Position numbers and translations under genes: made by a program. From Azospirillum lipoferum (GTDB taxonomy: Bacteria; Pseudomonadota; Alphaproteobacteria; Azospirillales; Azospirillaceae), in contig NZ_JALJXJ010000013.1 of the NCBI RefSeq assembly GCF_024170005.1, positions 146,436 through 210,435 on the forward strand: DNA of 64,000 nt, written 5' to 3'. The notes below the pieces were generated by a model, which saw only the letters and a program-made list of their open reading frames with translations, was not told where the DNA came from and did not search any database. The stretch's first letter is position 1; every line of letters starts with the position of its first letter. This document shows positions 43,039 to 53,944 of this stretch, in pieces.

Positions 43039-43085
43039 TGCAAGTCACATTGCATATTTGCAGTGTCTTTTTGCGTTCCTGCAAA
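43039..43085. promoter_or_regulatory. LysR operator candidates between GST and lysR genes
   Basis: Two inverted repeats of the LysR T-N-A type: TGCAA-GTCACA-TTGCA at 43039-43054 and TTTGC-GTTCCT-GCAAA at 43070-43085, centres 31 bp apart. The divergent position and dyad spacing fit LysR binding. Confidence 0.55.
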
Positions 43086-43107
43086 CGCTGGTGCTATTCT
43101 GCCCGGC

Positions 43108-44031
43108 ATGGATGACTGGAACGATCACCGGATCGTACTCGCCGTCGCACGGGCGGGCGGGCTCAAGGGAGCGGCCGGGATGCTGGGTGTCGACCACTCC
43201 ACCGTGTTCCGGCGCCTGACGGCGCTCGAAGGCCGGATCGGTCTGCCGCTTTTCGAACGTGGGGCGGGCGGCGCCTATGTGCCGACCGAAGCGGGCGCCC
43301 GGGCCGCGGCGGCGGCGGAGCGTATGGAGGACGAGGCGCTGGGCCTTGCGCGCGACTTGGCGGGGCTGGACCGCCGGCTCTCCGGCCGGCTGCGCGTCAC
43401 CTGCTCGGAGACGCTCGCCTTCCGCCTGCTGACGCCCTGGATCAGCCGGTTCCGCGCCCGGCATCCTGGCATCGTCATCGAACTCGCCGTGGACAGCCGG
43501 GTGCTGGACCTGTCGCGGCGCGAGGCGGACGTGGCGTTGCGCGTCGCCCGTCCGCAAGAGAACGACCTGTGGGGGCGCAAGCTTGCCAACGTCGCCTGGG
43601 CGGCCTATGGCGCCACCGGATATCTTGCCGCCGTGCCGCCGTTGACTGGGCCGGCGGACCTCGCCTCGCACCCGCTCATCGGCTGGGAGGAGGGGACGGC
43701 GGGCGTGAACGCGGCGCGCTGGCTGGCCGAGGTGGCGCCGTCGGCGGCGGTGGTCTACCGGACGGACAGCCTGGTGAACCAGATGGTCGCGGCGCGGTCA
43801 GGCGTCGGGCTCGCGCTGCTGCCCTGCTATCTGGGCGACCCCGAGCCGGGGTTGGTACGCGCCTCCCCGGATCCGATCGCCGACCTGTCGCGCGAGCTCT
43901 GGATCGTCACGCACCGGGATCTGCGGAACACGGCGCGTGTCCGTGCCTTCTTTGACGCGGTCGCCCACGGCGTGCAGGCGGACCGGGCGCTCATCGACGG
44001 TTTGGCTGCCCGTGCGGGGACACCAGCGTGA
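43108..44031 (+). CDS. LysR family transcriptional regulator
   Basis: A 307-residue regulator. The helix-turn-helix occupies the first 60 residues (DHRIVLAVARAGGLKGAAGMLGVDHSTVFRRL, LEGRIGLPLFERG). The periplasmic-binding-like effector domain follows (SGRLRVTCSETLAFRLLTPWISRFRARHPGI; VALRVARPQENDLWGRKLAN; GVGLALLPCYLGD). ATG 43108 gives the normal N-terminus. It is divergent from the GST gene and probably controls it. Confidence 0.94.
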   Translation: MDDWNDHRIVLAVARAGGLKGAAGMLGVDHSTVFRRLTALEGRIGLPLFERGAGGAYVPTEAGARAAAAAERMEDEALGLARDLAGLDRRLSGRLRVTCSETLAFRLLTPWISRFRARHPGIVIELAVDSRVLDLSRREADVALRVARPQENDLWGRKLANVAWAAYGATGYLAAVPPLTGPADLASHPLIGWEEGTAGVNAARWLAEVAPSAAVVYRTDSLVNQMVAARSGVGLALLPCYLGDPEPGLVRASPDPIADLSRELWIVTHRDLRNTARVRAFFDAVAHGVQADRALIDGLAARAGTPA

Positions 44032-44629
44032 CCGGGTTGACGGACGGACGGCGGCGTTATTCCGCCAAGGCCATGCTGCCGATGGGGAGAGCATGGCCCA
44101 CTTCTTCTGCCGACCGGAACGCCGCCAGCCAGACCGAGAAACGCGTTAGTGATCCAGGCAGGTGCGGTGGTGGACCTCGATTCGCTCGCACATCCGCCGC
44201 CATACCGCAGCGGTGACGCAGCGAATCGACCGCACTCCAGCCGCGCATCGGCAGCGCGTACCACAGCGGTGGCACGGTACGGCGTTCAGTGTGCGCTGGC
44301 GGTGCGTTTCGGCATGATCAGGGCTGTAGGCGCAACAACGCAAACTGTTAGCAGACCCGGTACAATGCCCCTGCGTATTCCGGCGAGCGTGACAATCTTG
44401 ACCGGCCACGCGCTCATTTGGGCCGATGATCATGAGCATCGAAGCAACTCTGCAAACAGTGAACCAAGAAAATTTTCCCAGCCTGTATTCGACAGTAGAT
44501 CGTTGAGCACGTCCTGGGCTGTGGAATACCGGCCCGCCGAAGCGTTTCCCATAACTGGCATAGGCGGGTCGATTGTCCACAGCTTGACGCTCTAACGGTA
44601 CAGAGAGCCTTGACAATTCTTGGCCTCGC
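44032..44629. other. Gene-free region upstream of an IS6 remnant
   Basis: About 600 bp. Both strands have open frames of about 150 codons, but neither has a recognisable domain or hydrophobicity pattern, and both are Cys/Arg/His-rich in the manner of chance frames. Composition is less GC-rich than the neighbours. Probably scar sequence. Confidence 0.5.
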
Positions 44630-44746
44630 TCAAATACCCATGGGGACCCAGCCGCGCGCTGCCGGCATCTCCTCGACCATCCGCAGGCTCAGGGGGAAGC
44701 GGAAGTAAAGCCAGACCGCCGTCGCGATGACCTCGGCGGGGTAGCG
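44630..44746 (-). pseudogene. IS6-family transposase remnant (N-terminal fragment)
   Basis: The minus strand reads RYPAEVIATAVWLYFRFPLS followed by LRMVEEMPAARGW and a stop. This is the conserved N-terminal block of IS6-family transposases (xFPPEVIxHAVWLYxRFxLSxRxVEExLAERG). An in-frame stop lies directly upstream and the DDE domain is absent. Confidence 0.75.
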
Positions 44747-44870
44747 TTAACCAGTATGGCGATGGTCGGTGCGGGTCGTCATGCCGCTCCATATCCCGCT
44801 TTCGCCCGCCCCGCACCCCGTCCAACGCCAACGTGACGGCGCTCCCGCGAAGCTCGGGCTGCACCGCAGC

Positions 44871-44904
44871 CGCCAGGAGGAGGTCTTCGGCCCCCCTCCT
44901 GGCG
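44871..44904. terminator. Hairpin downstream of the peptide-transporter operon
   Basis: CGCCAGGAGG and CCTCCTGGCG form a perfect 10-bp stem with a 14-nt loop, about 50 bp beyond the stop of the dual ATPase gene. No T-run. A plausible operon end. Confidence 0.5.
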
Positions 44905-44953
44905 CTCAATAGAAACCATGGTCCCGGCAGGGGTGGCCGATCCGTCGGCGGTT

Positions 44954-46630
<1,677 letters not shown>

Positions 46631-46631
46631 G

Positions 46632-47450
46632 TCAGGAGGCCCCTCTCATGCGCGGGTCAAGCCTGTCGCGCAGCGCGTCGCCCAGCAAGTTGATGCCGAG
46701 CAGGGTCAGGGAGATGCACAGGCCGGGAAAGATGCCGAGCCAGACCGCCTGGGCGATGAAGGGCCGGCTTCCCGCCAGCATGTTGCCCCAGGTTGGCGCC
46801 GGCGGCGGCACGCCCAGCCCGAGGAAGCTGAGCGCGCTCTCCGCCAGCAGCACCCAGCCGAACATCGAGGTGGCCAGCACGGTCATCGGCCCGACGCAGT
46901 TCGGCAGGATGTGGCGCAGCACGGTGTAGAATTCCGAGTTGCCCATCACGCGCGACGCCTCGACGAACTCCCGCTCGCGCAGCGACAGCACCGTTCCGCG
47001 CACGATGCGGGCGACCGAGGGCGTGTAGGCGAGGCCGAGGGCGACGATGATCCCGGAGCTGTTGGCCCCGGCCACCGTCAGCAGGCCGAGCGCCAGCAGG
47101 ATCGCCGGAAAGGCCAGGAGAGCGTCGTTGAAGGCCATCAGGATGCGGTCGGTCCAGCCCCGCGCATAGCCGGAGACGAGGCCGACCGCGGTGCCGAGCA
47201 GGCCGGCCGCCGCGACCGTGGACAAGCTGATCAGCATGCTGGTCGCCGCCGCCGCCATCAGGCGGCTCAACACGTCGCGGCCGAACTCGTCGGTGCCCAG
47301 CCAGTGGGCAGCCCCCGGCGGCGCCAGACGGGCGACGAAATTGATCTTGAGCGGGTCGTAGGGGGTCCAGACCGCGCCCAGCACCGCGCCGGCGATGACG
47401 ATGCCGATGATCGCGCCGCCGAGGACGACATTGAGGGAAAGCCGTTTCAT
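46632..47450 (-). CDS. Peptide ABC transporter permease (DppC/GsiD-like)
   Basis: A 272-residue inner-membrane protein. It has the DppC N-terminal block (WTPYDPLKINFVARLAPPGAAHWLGTDEFGRDVLSRL), about six helices and the EAA coupling loop (FVEASRVMGNSEFYTVLRHILPN). It ends NLLGDALRDRLDPRMRG, a family hallmark. ATG 47450 overlaps the preceding permease stop (ATGA). Confidence 0.94.
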   Translation of the reverse strand: MKRLSLNVVLGGAIIGIVIAGAVLGAVWTPYDPLKINFVARLAPPGAAHWLGTDEFGRDVLSRLMAAAATSMLISLSTVAAAGLLGTAVGLVSGYARGWTDRILMAFNDALLAFPAILLALGLLTVAGANSSGIIVALGLAYTPSVARIVRGTVLSLREREFVEASRVMGNSEFYTVLRHILPNCVGPMTVLATSMFGWVLLAESALSFLGLGVPPPAPTWGNMLAGSRPFIAQAVWLGIFPGLCISLTLLGINLLGDALRDRLDPRMRGAS

Positions 47451-48391
47451 TCCGCGGTCACCCTGGGATCGAAGACGGGATAGAGCAGATCGACCACGAG
47501 GTTGACGGCCACGTAGACGAAGGCGACGAACAGCAGGCAGCCCTGGATGACCGGATAGTCGCGCGCGAAGATCGCATCGACGAGAAGGCGGCCGAGCCCG
47601 GGAATGGTGAAGACCGTCTCGACCACCGCGATGCCGCCCAGCAGATTGCCGAGCACCAGCCCGATCAGCGTCCAGGTCGGCCCGAAGGCGTTCTTGAAGG
47701 CATGCCGCCACAGCACGGCGGTTTCGGACAGCCCCTTGGCGCGGGCATGGGTGATGTAGTCGAGGCGCAGCACCTCCAGCGTGCTGGCCCGGGACATGCG
47801 GATCAGCACCCCCATCTCGTGCAGGAACAGGGTCATGACCGGCATGACGATATAGAGCAGCGCCGCCCGGGGATCCTCGGAGAAGGACACGTAGCCGACG
47901 ACGGGAAGCCAGTTGAGCTCCAGGCCGAAGAGGAGCAGCAGCAGCAGGCCGAGCCAGAAGGTCGGGATCGAATAGAGCAGCGTCGCGGTCCCGACCAGGA
48001 ACAGGTCGGTACCGCTGTTCTGGCGCCACGCGGCGATCATGCCGGCCGGCACCGCGAACAGGCTGGCCAGCAGCACGGCGATGAGGACGACGCGCGCGCT
48101 GATCCAGAAGCGGTCGAGCACCAGCGGCAGGACCGGCTGGGAGGAGGTGATGGAGATGCCGAAGTCGCCGCGCAGCACGTTGCCGAACCAGATGCCGAAC
48201 TGGACCGGCAGGCTCTGGTCGAGGCCGAGCCGCTCGCGCAGGTCGGCGAGGCTGGCCGGGGTCGCGAGGTCGCCGAGCATGAGTGCGGCGGGATCGCCCG
48301 GTATGAGGCGGATCAGCACGAAGACCGTCACCGCCATGATCAGCAGTGTCGGAACCGCCATGGCGATCCGTTTGAACACGAAATGCAGCAC
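47447..48391 (-). CDS. Peptide ABC transporter permease (DppB/GsiC-like)
   Basis: A 314-residue inner-membrane protein. Hallmarks: VFKRIAMAVPTLLIMAVTVFVLIRLIPGDPA, RERLGLDQSLPVQFGIWFGNVLRGDFGIS, RMSRASTLEVLRLDYITHARAKGL (EAA loop) and VETVFTIPGLGRLLVDAIFARDYPVIQG. It forms the channel with the DppC-like subunit. Confidence 0.94.
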   Translation of the reverse strand: MLHFVFKRIAMAVPTLLIMAVTVFVLIRLIPGDPAALMLGDLATPASLADLRERLGLDQSLPVQFGIWFGNVLRGDFGISITSSQPVLPLVLDRFWISARVVLIAVLLASLFAVPAGMIAAWRQNSGTDLFLVGTATLLYSIPTFWLGLLLLLLFGLELNWLPVVGYVSFSEDPRAALLYIVMPVMTLFLHEMGVLIRMSRASTLEVLRLDYITHARAKGLSETAVLWRHAFKNAFGPTWTLIGLVLGNLLGGIAVVETVFTIPGLGRLLVDAIFARDYPVIQGCLLFVAFVYVAVNLVVDLLYPVFDPRVTAE

Positions 48392-48458
48392 GCCTGCCTC
48401 CTCTGCGCGGCGAGGCTCCCGTCCGGGTGCCCCGCGACCCTGCCGTCACGACAAAGGG

Positions 48459-50009
48459 TCAGTTCCCGACGACCCTGGCGCCCCAGACGCGCGCCTTGCC
48501 TTCCCACGGGTCGGCCCCCTGGACCCGCTTGGTGTGGGCCCAGGCTTCCTGGCCGTTGGAGAAGATGATCAGCGGGGTCGCCTCCATCTGGCGCTTGTGC
48601 AGCTCGTCGAAGACCGCCTGGCGCTGCGCCTCGTCGGAGATGGTGGAGGCCTTCGTGATCAGATCCTGGACCGCGGGATCGTCCCACACCTTGCGCGGCT
48701 GGCTGTCCTTCGGGCCGGAGAACTGCTCGTAGCTCAGCGCCGGGTCGAGCCGCCCGGAATAGGAGAAGGACATCATCTGGTAGTTGCCGGTGTTGTAGCG
48801 GTCGAGCTGCGTCACCCATTCCAGCACTTCGATCTGGGCGTTGATGCCGACCGCCTGCATCATCGCCTGGGCGATCACCGCGGCGTTGAAGCTGGGGACA
48901 TGGACGCGCTTGTTGGCGATGATCTTGATCGGTTCGCCCTTGTAGCCGGCCTCCTTGAGCAGCGCCTTCGCCTTGGCCGGGTCGTAGGCGTAGCCCTTGG
49001 CCTGAACGGCGTCGTAGTAGGCGGAGGTGACGGGAACGCCGGAATTGTTCGGCTTGCCTTCGCCGTTCGACACGGCGGCCACCAGCTGCGGGATGTCGAG
49101 CGAGGCGGCGATCGCCTGACGCAGCTTGACGTTGCCGAGCAGCGGGTCGCGCGTCTGGAACAGGAAGGTGTGCTTGGTGGTGGACGGGAAGAAGCCGGCC
49201 TCGACCGTCTTGGTCTTGTTCAGCTCCGGCACGTCGGTTTCCAGGACCTGGGCCACGTCCACCGCGCCGGAGGCCAGCGCCGCCTTGGCCGTGGAGGCGT
49301 CGGGAACGACCAGGAACTTCACCGAGGCGAGGGCCGTGCGCTTGGCGCCGACCATGCCGTCGGGCTTGTCGCCCGGCGGCGACTGGTAGCCGTCGAAGCG
49401 GGAGACCGTCACATACTCGCCGCGGCGCCATTCGCCGAAGCGGAAGGGGCCGGTGCCGACCGGCTTGTCCCAGCTGCCGTCGGGCTTGAGCGAGTCCTTG
49501 TGGAGGATGGCGGTGCCGCCGCAGTCGGTGCGGGCCAGGGCGTCGAGGAACAGCGCGCTGGCGTGATCGAGCGTCATGGTGACGGTGCGGTCGTCCGGCG
49601 CCTCGACCTTCTCGACCTTCAGGCCGTTCCGCCCGTCGAAGTCGGAGCGGCAGCGCCAGTCCGTCTTCGGATCCATGTAGCGGTTCCAGCTCCACAGCAC
49701 GTCCGCCGAGGTCAGCGGAGCGCCGTTGTGGAAGGTCACGCCCTGGCGCAGGCGGAAGCTGTAGGTCTTGCCGTCGTCCGACCGCTCGACCGACTCCGCG
49801 AGCAGCGGGGCCACCGAGCCATTCGCCCGGTAGCCCACCAGTCCCTCGACCATGTGCAGGACGACGGCGTCGGTGTTGTCGTCCCGGTTCACGCCCGGAT
49901 TGGTGCTGCGGATGTCGGCGTTCAGCGCGACGGTGATGCTCTGGGCGGAAGCGGTCGCCGCTCCAGCCGCCAGCGCCATGCCCAACAGGGCTGCCAGGAA
50001 CCTCGTCAT
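48459..50009 (-). CDS. Periplasmic peptide-binding protein (SBP_bac_5, GsiB/DppA-like)
   Basis: A 516-residue solute-binding protein. The signal peptide is MTRFLAALLGMALAAGAATASA. Family features: YSFRLRQGVTFHNGAPLTSADVLWSWNRY, VGTGPFRFGEWRRGEYVTV, KLRQAIAASLDIPQLV and AYDPAKAKALLKEAGYKG. ATG 50009 has GGGGTAGG upstream. Ligand not determined; clustering with a gamma-glutamyltransferase suggests gamma-glutamyl compounds or glutathione. Confidence 0.94.
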   Translation of the reverse strand: MTRFLAALLGMALAAGAATASAQSITVALNADIRSTNPGVNRDDNTDAVVLHMVEGLVGYRANGSVAPLLAESVERSDDGKTYSFRLRQGVTFHNGAPLTSADVLWSWNRYMDPKTDWRCRSDFDGRNGLKVEKVEAPDDRTVTMTLDHASALFLDALARTDCGGTAILHKDSLKPDGSWDKPVGTGPFRFGEWRRGEYVTVSRFDGYQSPPGDKPDGMVGAKRTALASVKFLVVPDASTAKAALASGAVDVAQVLETDVPELNKTKTVEAGFFPSTTKHTFLFQTRDPLLGNVKLRQAIAASLDIPQLVAAVSNGEGKPNNSGVPVTSAYYDAVQAKGYAYDPAKAKALLKEAGYKGEPIKIIANKRVHVPSFNAAVIAQAMMQAVGINAQIEVLEWVTQLDRYNTGNYQMMSFSYSGRLDPALSYEQFSGPKDSQPRKVWDDPAVQDLITKASTISDEAQRQAVFDELHKRQMEATPLIIFSNGQEAWAHTKRVQGADPWEGKARVWGARVVGN

Positions 50010-50078
50010 CGACCTACCCCTCTGTTCATGCGTCATTGTCGTTGAACGCCGGCCTTTTTGCCGGCCGGCGCGAAAAGG

Positions 50079-51731
50079 CTAGGGACGGCTTGCCGCCACC
50101 CCGGCCTGTGACCGTACGCGGATCGCCATGCCGTCCCGTTGCGGGTCGGCGCCGCCGCTGCAGACACCGCCGTCGATGCGGATGCCGTGCAGGGCGGCGA
50201 AGGCGTAGCTCTGCCACGACCGTTTCACCGCGTAGCCCTGCTCCGCCAGCGCGTCGGTGACCGAGCGGCGGATGCGGTTCGACACGTCGATGGTGTTGGA
50301 GACCGCCATGACCCGCGGGGCGCTGACCGCCTCCAGCATCGACATGCCGAAGTCGATCACGTTCATGATCCCCTGCGCCATCGCCGGGGCGATGTAGCTG
50401 CCGCCCGGCGCGCCCATCACCACGAAGGGCCGGTCGTCCTTGAAGACGATGGTCGGCGCTGCGGAGCTGGCGCGCCGCTTGCCCGGCGCGATGGAGCCGG
50501 CCCGGCCCGGCCGCGGGTCGAAGCGGGCCATCGTCCCGTTGTACATGAAGCCGAGACCGTCGGTGATGGCGCCCGACGGGCTGCCCAGCGTATGGGTCAG
50601 GGCGACCGCGTTGCCCCGGGCGTCCACCACCGAGATATGCGTGGTGTCGCGGCTGGACTTGTCGAGCCGCGAGACCTCGGCCCGGTTGCCGGCGCGGATG
50701 TCCTCGGCCAGCGCCCGGCAATAGTCCTTGGCGATGAGCCGGTCCACCGGGACCTCCACATAGGCCGGGTCGCCCATGTGCCGGTCCTTGTCCACCGTCA
50801 TCCGCTTCATCGCCTCGGCGAGCAGGCGGACATGCTCGGCCGAGCCATGCTCCAGCGCGCCGATGTCGAAATTCTCCAGGATGTGGAGAAGCTGGAGCAT
50901 CGGGAAGCCGCTGGCCGGCGGCGGGCTGGTCGAGATGCGGTGCCCGCGATATTCGCCCCAGACCGGCGCCGCGGTCGAGACCTCGTAGGCGGCGAGATCG
51001 TCGAGGCCGATCAGCCCGCCATGCGCCGCCATGTCGGCGGCGATCTCCTCGGCGATCTCGCCGCGGTAGAACAGGTCGGGTCCGCCCCGCGCGATGCGTT
51101 CCAGCGTCCGCGTCAGGTCGGGGTTGAGGACGAGGTCGCCCGGGCGCTTCACCGTCCCGTCGGGCCGGAAATAGATGTCCCGGCCGGTGCGGCTGTGGTG
51201 CAGCTTGTCGATGGTGTCGACCTCGCCGCTGCCGCTCTGGTCGAGCGACCAGTACCAGTGGACATGGGGGCGGACCATGAAGCCGCGCCCGGCCTGGGTG
51301 ATGGCCGGTGCCATCACGTCGGCCCAGTCGAAGGTCCCGTAGCGGCCGAGCGCCTCGGCATAGCCCTTCAGACTGCCCGGCGTGCAGACGGCGAGATGGC
51401 CGATCTCGCTGATGCCGCCCTTGAGCAGGAAGCCGAAGCCGTCGCGCGTCTGGCCGAGCAGCAGGTCGGTCCACATGTCGGGCCGGGCGGCGAGCGGGGC
51501 GCGGGCGTAGAATTCCAGGATGTCGTGGACCCCGCGTCCCGGCATGTAGACCTGCATCGAGCCGAAGCCGCCGATGCCCGACATCTGGGGATCGACGACC
51601 CCCTGGACGAAAGCGCAGGCGATGGCCGCGTCGACGGCGTTGCCGCCGCGCTCCAGCACCTCCGCCCCGGCCTCCGCGGCCTCGGGCTGCGGGGCGACGA
51701 TCATCGCGTCCCCGATCCGTTCTGCCGCCAT
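50079..51731 (-). CDS. Gamma-glutamyltransferase family protein without signal peptide
   Basis: A 550-residue Ntn hydrolase precursor. N-terminal: MIVAPQPEAAEAGAEVLERGGNAVDAAIA. The autoprocessing site is SSRDTTHISVVD, so Thr363 would become the N-terminal nucleophile of the small subunit. GSPSGAITDGLGFMYNGTM and GAPGGSYIAPAMAQGIMNV follow. Most bacterial GGTs are periplasmic; this one has no signal, so a cytoplasmic role on imported substrates fits. It lies 69 bp upstream of the peptide-binding protein gene on the same strand. Confidence 0.93.
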   Translation of the reverse strand: MAAERIGDAMIVAPQPEAAEAGAEVLERGGNAVDAAIACAFVQGVVDPQMSGIGGFGSMQVYMPGRGVHDILEFYARAPLAARPDMWTDLLLGQTRDGFGFLLKGGISEIGHLAVCTPGSLKGYAEALGRYGTFDWADVMAPAITQAGRGFMVRPHVHWYWSLDQSGSGEVDTIDKLHHSRTGRDIYFRPDGTVKRPGDLVLNPDLTRTLERIARGGPDLFYRGEIAEEIAADMAAHGGLIGLDDLAAYEVSTAAPVWGEYRGHRISTSPPPASGFPMLQLLHILENFDIGALEHGSAEHVRLLAEAMKRMTVDKDRHMGDPAYVEVPVDRLIAKDYCRALAEDIRAGNRAEVSRLDKSSRDTTHISVVDARGNAVALTHTLGSPSGAITDGLGFMYNGTMARFDPRPGRAGSIAPGKRRASSAAPTIVFKDDRPFVVMGAPGGSYIAPAMAQGIMNVIDFGMSMLEAVSAPRVMAVSNTIDVSNRIRRSVTDALAEQGYAVKRSWQSYAFAALHGIRIDGGVCSGGADPQRDGMAIRVRSQAGVAASRP

Positions 51732-51748
51732 GGTCCGTTCCCCCTGTC

Positions 51749-52645
51749 TCAGCCCCTGGCCGCGCGGCGGCGCTTCAGCATGTCGGCGAAGAAGTCCTGG
51801 ACATGGCCGACCACCTTGTTGCCGTCATGCGGGACGTTGGGCACCAGATCGAAGCGGACCTGCATGCCGGCGGCCTCGAAGGAGCGGCGCAGGCTGTCGA
51901 GCCGTTCCGGGCGGGTGCGGCCGGCGTCGTTGGCCCCAGGCATCCAATGACGGCCGCCCTCGCGGTGGGTGATCTCCCAGGTCTCCAGGTCGGCGGCGCC
52001 GACCACCATCTGGACCGGAACCGACGCCATGGCCGCGGGATCGGCCTCGATGCCGAAGCGCGCCTTCATGTCGCGCACGCCGACCCACCAGTCGCGCGTC
52101 GGGTCGAACAGCGTCACCGACCCGGGTGCGCCGATCGAGACCGCCCACAGCCGCTGGGGCCGCAACAGGAAGAAGCGGTTGGCGAAATGCCCGCCACCGG
52201 AATAGCCGAACAGGGCGAAGCGGGAGACGTCGAAGCCGTAGCGCTCCCCGACCTCGTCGACGATCGACAGCAGCACCTCGTCGTACCGGATGTCGGCTTC
52301 CTGCATGTATTTGAAGCCGTCGCGGTTGCCGTCGCCGCGCACCCCCGCCGGGAACAGCGGGCAGAGGATGGCGCAGTTGTTCCAGCGGCCGAAGTCGGCG
52401 AAGGCGTCGCGGTAGGCCATGAAGGCGCGGCCCGTCCCGTGCATCACCACCGCCAGATCCGGAGCGGCGCCCTCGACCGGCGGCGGAACATAGAGGCAGT
52501 AGGAAAAGCGCGGATCATGCCGGCTGGCGAACACCGTGGTGTGGCCGAGGTCGTAGATTTGCCGGCCGCGGTCCTGCGGAGCACCGGGATTGGCACTGGC
52601 CTGGGCACCGGCGGGACCGCCCGGAGGCGCGTCGAGGAGAGTCAT
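51749..52645 (-). CDS. Alpha/beta hydrolase (esterase/PHB-depolymerase-like)
   Basis: A 298-residue protein with oxyanion region AVVMHGTGRAFMAYRDAFADF, nucleophile elbow ALFGYSGGGHFANRF, acid region VVGAADLETWEI and probable His in NVPHDGNKVVGHVQDFF. No signal peptide. First gene of the GGT/peptide-transporter operon, 17 bp before the GGT gene. Could be a peptidase or esterase for the imported substrate. The start (52645 or 52678) is uncertain. Confidence 0.85.
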   Translation of the reverse strand: MTLLDAPPGGPAGAQASANPGAPQDRGRQIYDLGHTTVFASRHDPRFSYCLYVPPPVEGAAPDLAVVMHGTGRAFMAYRDAFADFGRWNNCAILCPLFPAGVRGDGNRDGFKYMQEADIRYDEVLLSIVDEVGERYGFDVSRFALFGYSGGGHFANRFFLLRPQRLWAVSIGAPGSVTLFDPTRDWWVGVRDMKARFGIEADPAAMASVPVQMVVGAADLETWEITHREGGRHWMPGANDAGRTRPERLDSLRRSFEAAGMQVRFDLVPNVPHDGNKVVGHVQDFFADMLKRRRAARG

Positions 52646-52650
52646 CGCGG

Positions 52651-52690
52651 TTCCAATTGGTATAGAAATTGGCGCCAAAATTGGTTACAC
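52651..52690. promoter_or_regulatory. Operator cluster candidate for the GntR regulator
   Basis: CCAATTGG (52653-52660), a TTGGTATA stretch and TTGGCGCCAA (52669-52678, perfect palindrome) lie within 40 bp, just upstream of the hydrolase start in the divergent interval. TTGG/CCAA half-sites recur four to five times. Confidence 0.5.
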
Positions 52691-52901
52691 ATTGCCGGCG
52701 CCTTGGCAAGGGGGCAATTCCGTTTTTCCGATGATCGGCGGACACAGCGTTCCGCCGATCCGGATGGAGGAGAGTGGCGGATGCATTCCGGCAGAGACGA
52801 AATCCTCCGGACGTCCTTCGTCACATCCGTTGCCGCGTGCGTAGGGCAGCCTTACGATACGGCACCTCTTCCGGCACCGCCGGAGCGAGGGTTCAGACAG
52901 A

Positions 52902-53576
52902 ATGCGAGGTCACCTGCGTCCCATGAGCGTCAAAGCGGATCCCGCCACCGGCAACCTCGCCGACCGCATGGCGCGCGACATCCAGGCCGGCGTCTTCGCG
53001 CCGGGAATGTGGCTGAAGCAGGTCGACCTGGAGACCCGCTACGAGGCCAAACGGATGGAGGTGCGACGCGCGCTCGACCAGCTCGCGCTCAAGCGGCTGG
53101 TGCGGCATGTCCCGAACCGGGGCTATCACGTTCACGTCCCGGACGACCGGCAGGCCGAGGAGGTGCGCGAGGTCCGGCTGATCCTGGAGACGGCGGCGGC
53201 AGGCAGCATCGTCGCCAACGCGACCGCCGCCGATATCGCGGCGCTTCGCGTGCTCGCACAGCGCTTCGCCGACCTCATCCTGGAGGGGACGCTGCTCGAC
53301 CTCTACGAGGCCAACATCGCCTTCCACGCCAAGCTGCTGGCGCTGGGATCGAACCGCGAGCTGATCAACATCCTCTGGGAATTGCGGGGGCGCGGCCCGT
53401 CGGCGCCGGTCACGCAGTGGAAGACCCGGGCCCGCATCGAGCAGTCGAGCCGCGAACATTTCCACATGGTCGAGGCCATCGCGGCCGGCGACGCCGGCGC
53501 GCTGCGCCGGCTGACTGCCGACCATATCCTGCAGACGGAGGAGCGTCCGCCTGCGCACGAGCAAGACGGCGCCTGA
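52902..53576 (+). CDS. GntR family regulator (FCD type)
   Basis: A 224-residue regulator. The winged helix is divergent: NLADRMARDIQAGVFAPGMWLKQVDLETRYEAKRMEVRRALDQLALKRLVRHVPNRGYHV. The helical FCD effector domain follows, with the metal/ligand residues likely in EANIAFHAKLLAL and EHFHMVEAIAAGD. Divergent from the hydrolase-GGT-peptide transporter operon and its probable local regulator. Start 52902 or 52923. Confidence 0.9.
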   Translation: MRGHLRPMSVKADPATGNLADRMARDIQAGVFAPGMWLKQVDLETRYEAKRMEVRRALDQLALKRLVRHVPNRGYHVHVPDDRQAEEVREVRLILETAAAGSIVANATAADIAALRVLAQRFADLILEGTLLDLYEANIAFHAKLLALGSNRELINILWELRGRGPSAPVTQWKTRARIEQSSREHFHMVEAIAAGDAGALRRLTADHILQTEERPPAHEQDGA

Positions 53577-53944
53577 CGGAACGGGCCAACGCCCCTGGAA
53601 TGGCGGCGCGCGAGGGGTTACCTATGCACCCACCTGGGCAGTTCCAGCTGTGGGCGGCGTCGAGCGGGCAATCGCGCAGGACCTGTCCAGTTTCAGTCCC
53701 ATCGAACAGTGAATGGCGGGTATCGCGCGCATCCGGCTCATTCCGACCATCTCCCTGTTCCCGAGGTGACCGTGGCAAGCATGGCCTCAGAGCCGATCGA
53801 CGCCGCTATGCCCCGCGCCTAGGATCCGGAGCCGACCAGTGGCAGCCACGCACCGACGTGCTGCGTAACCGCCGCCTCGTACGTCCGTACGCTGGCTTGC
53901 TGATGTTGCGTCAACGAGGACGGGTTTGGCGAACTGAAACAACT

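Noticed and set aside
44149..44616. Opposing frames of about 150 codons between lysR and the IS6 stub.
   Set aside because: Cys/His/Arg-rich, without hydrophobic core, domain or start signal; chance frames in lower-GC scar DNA.
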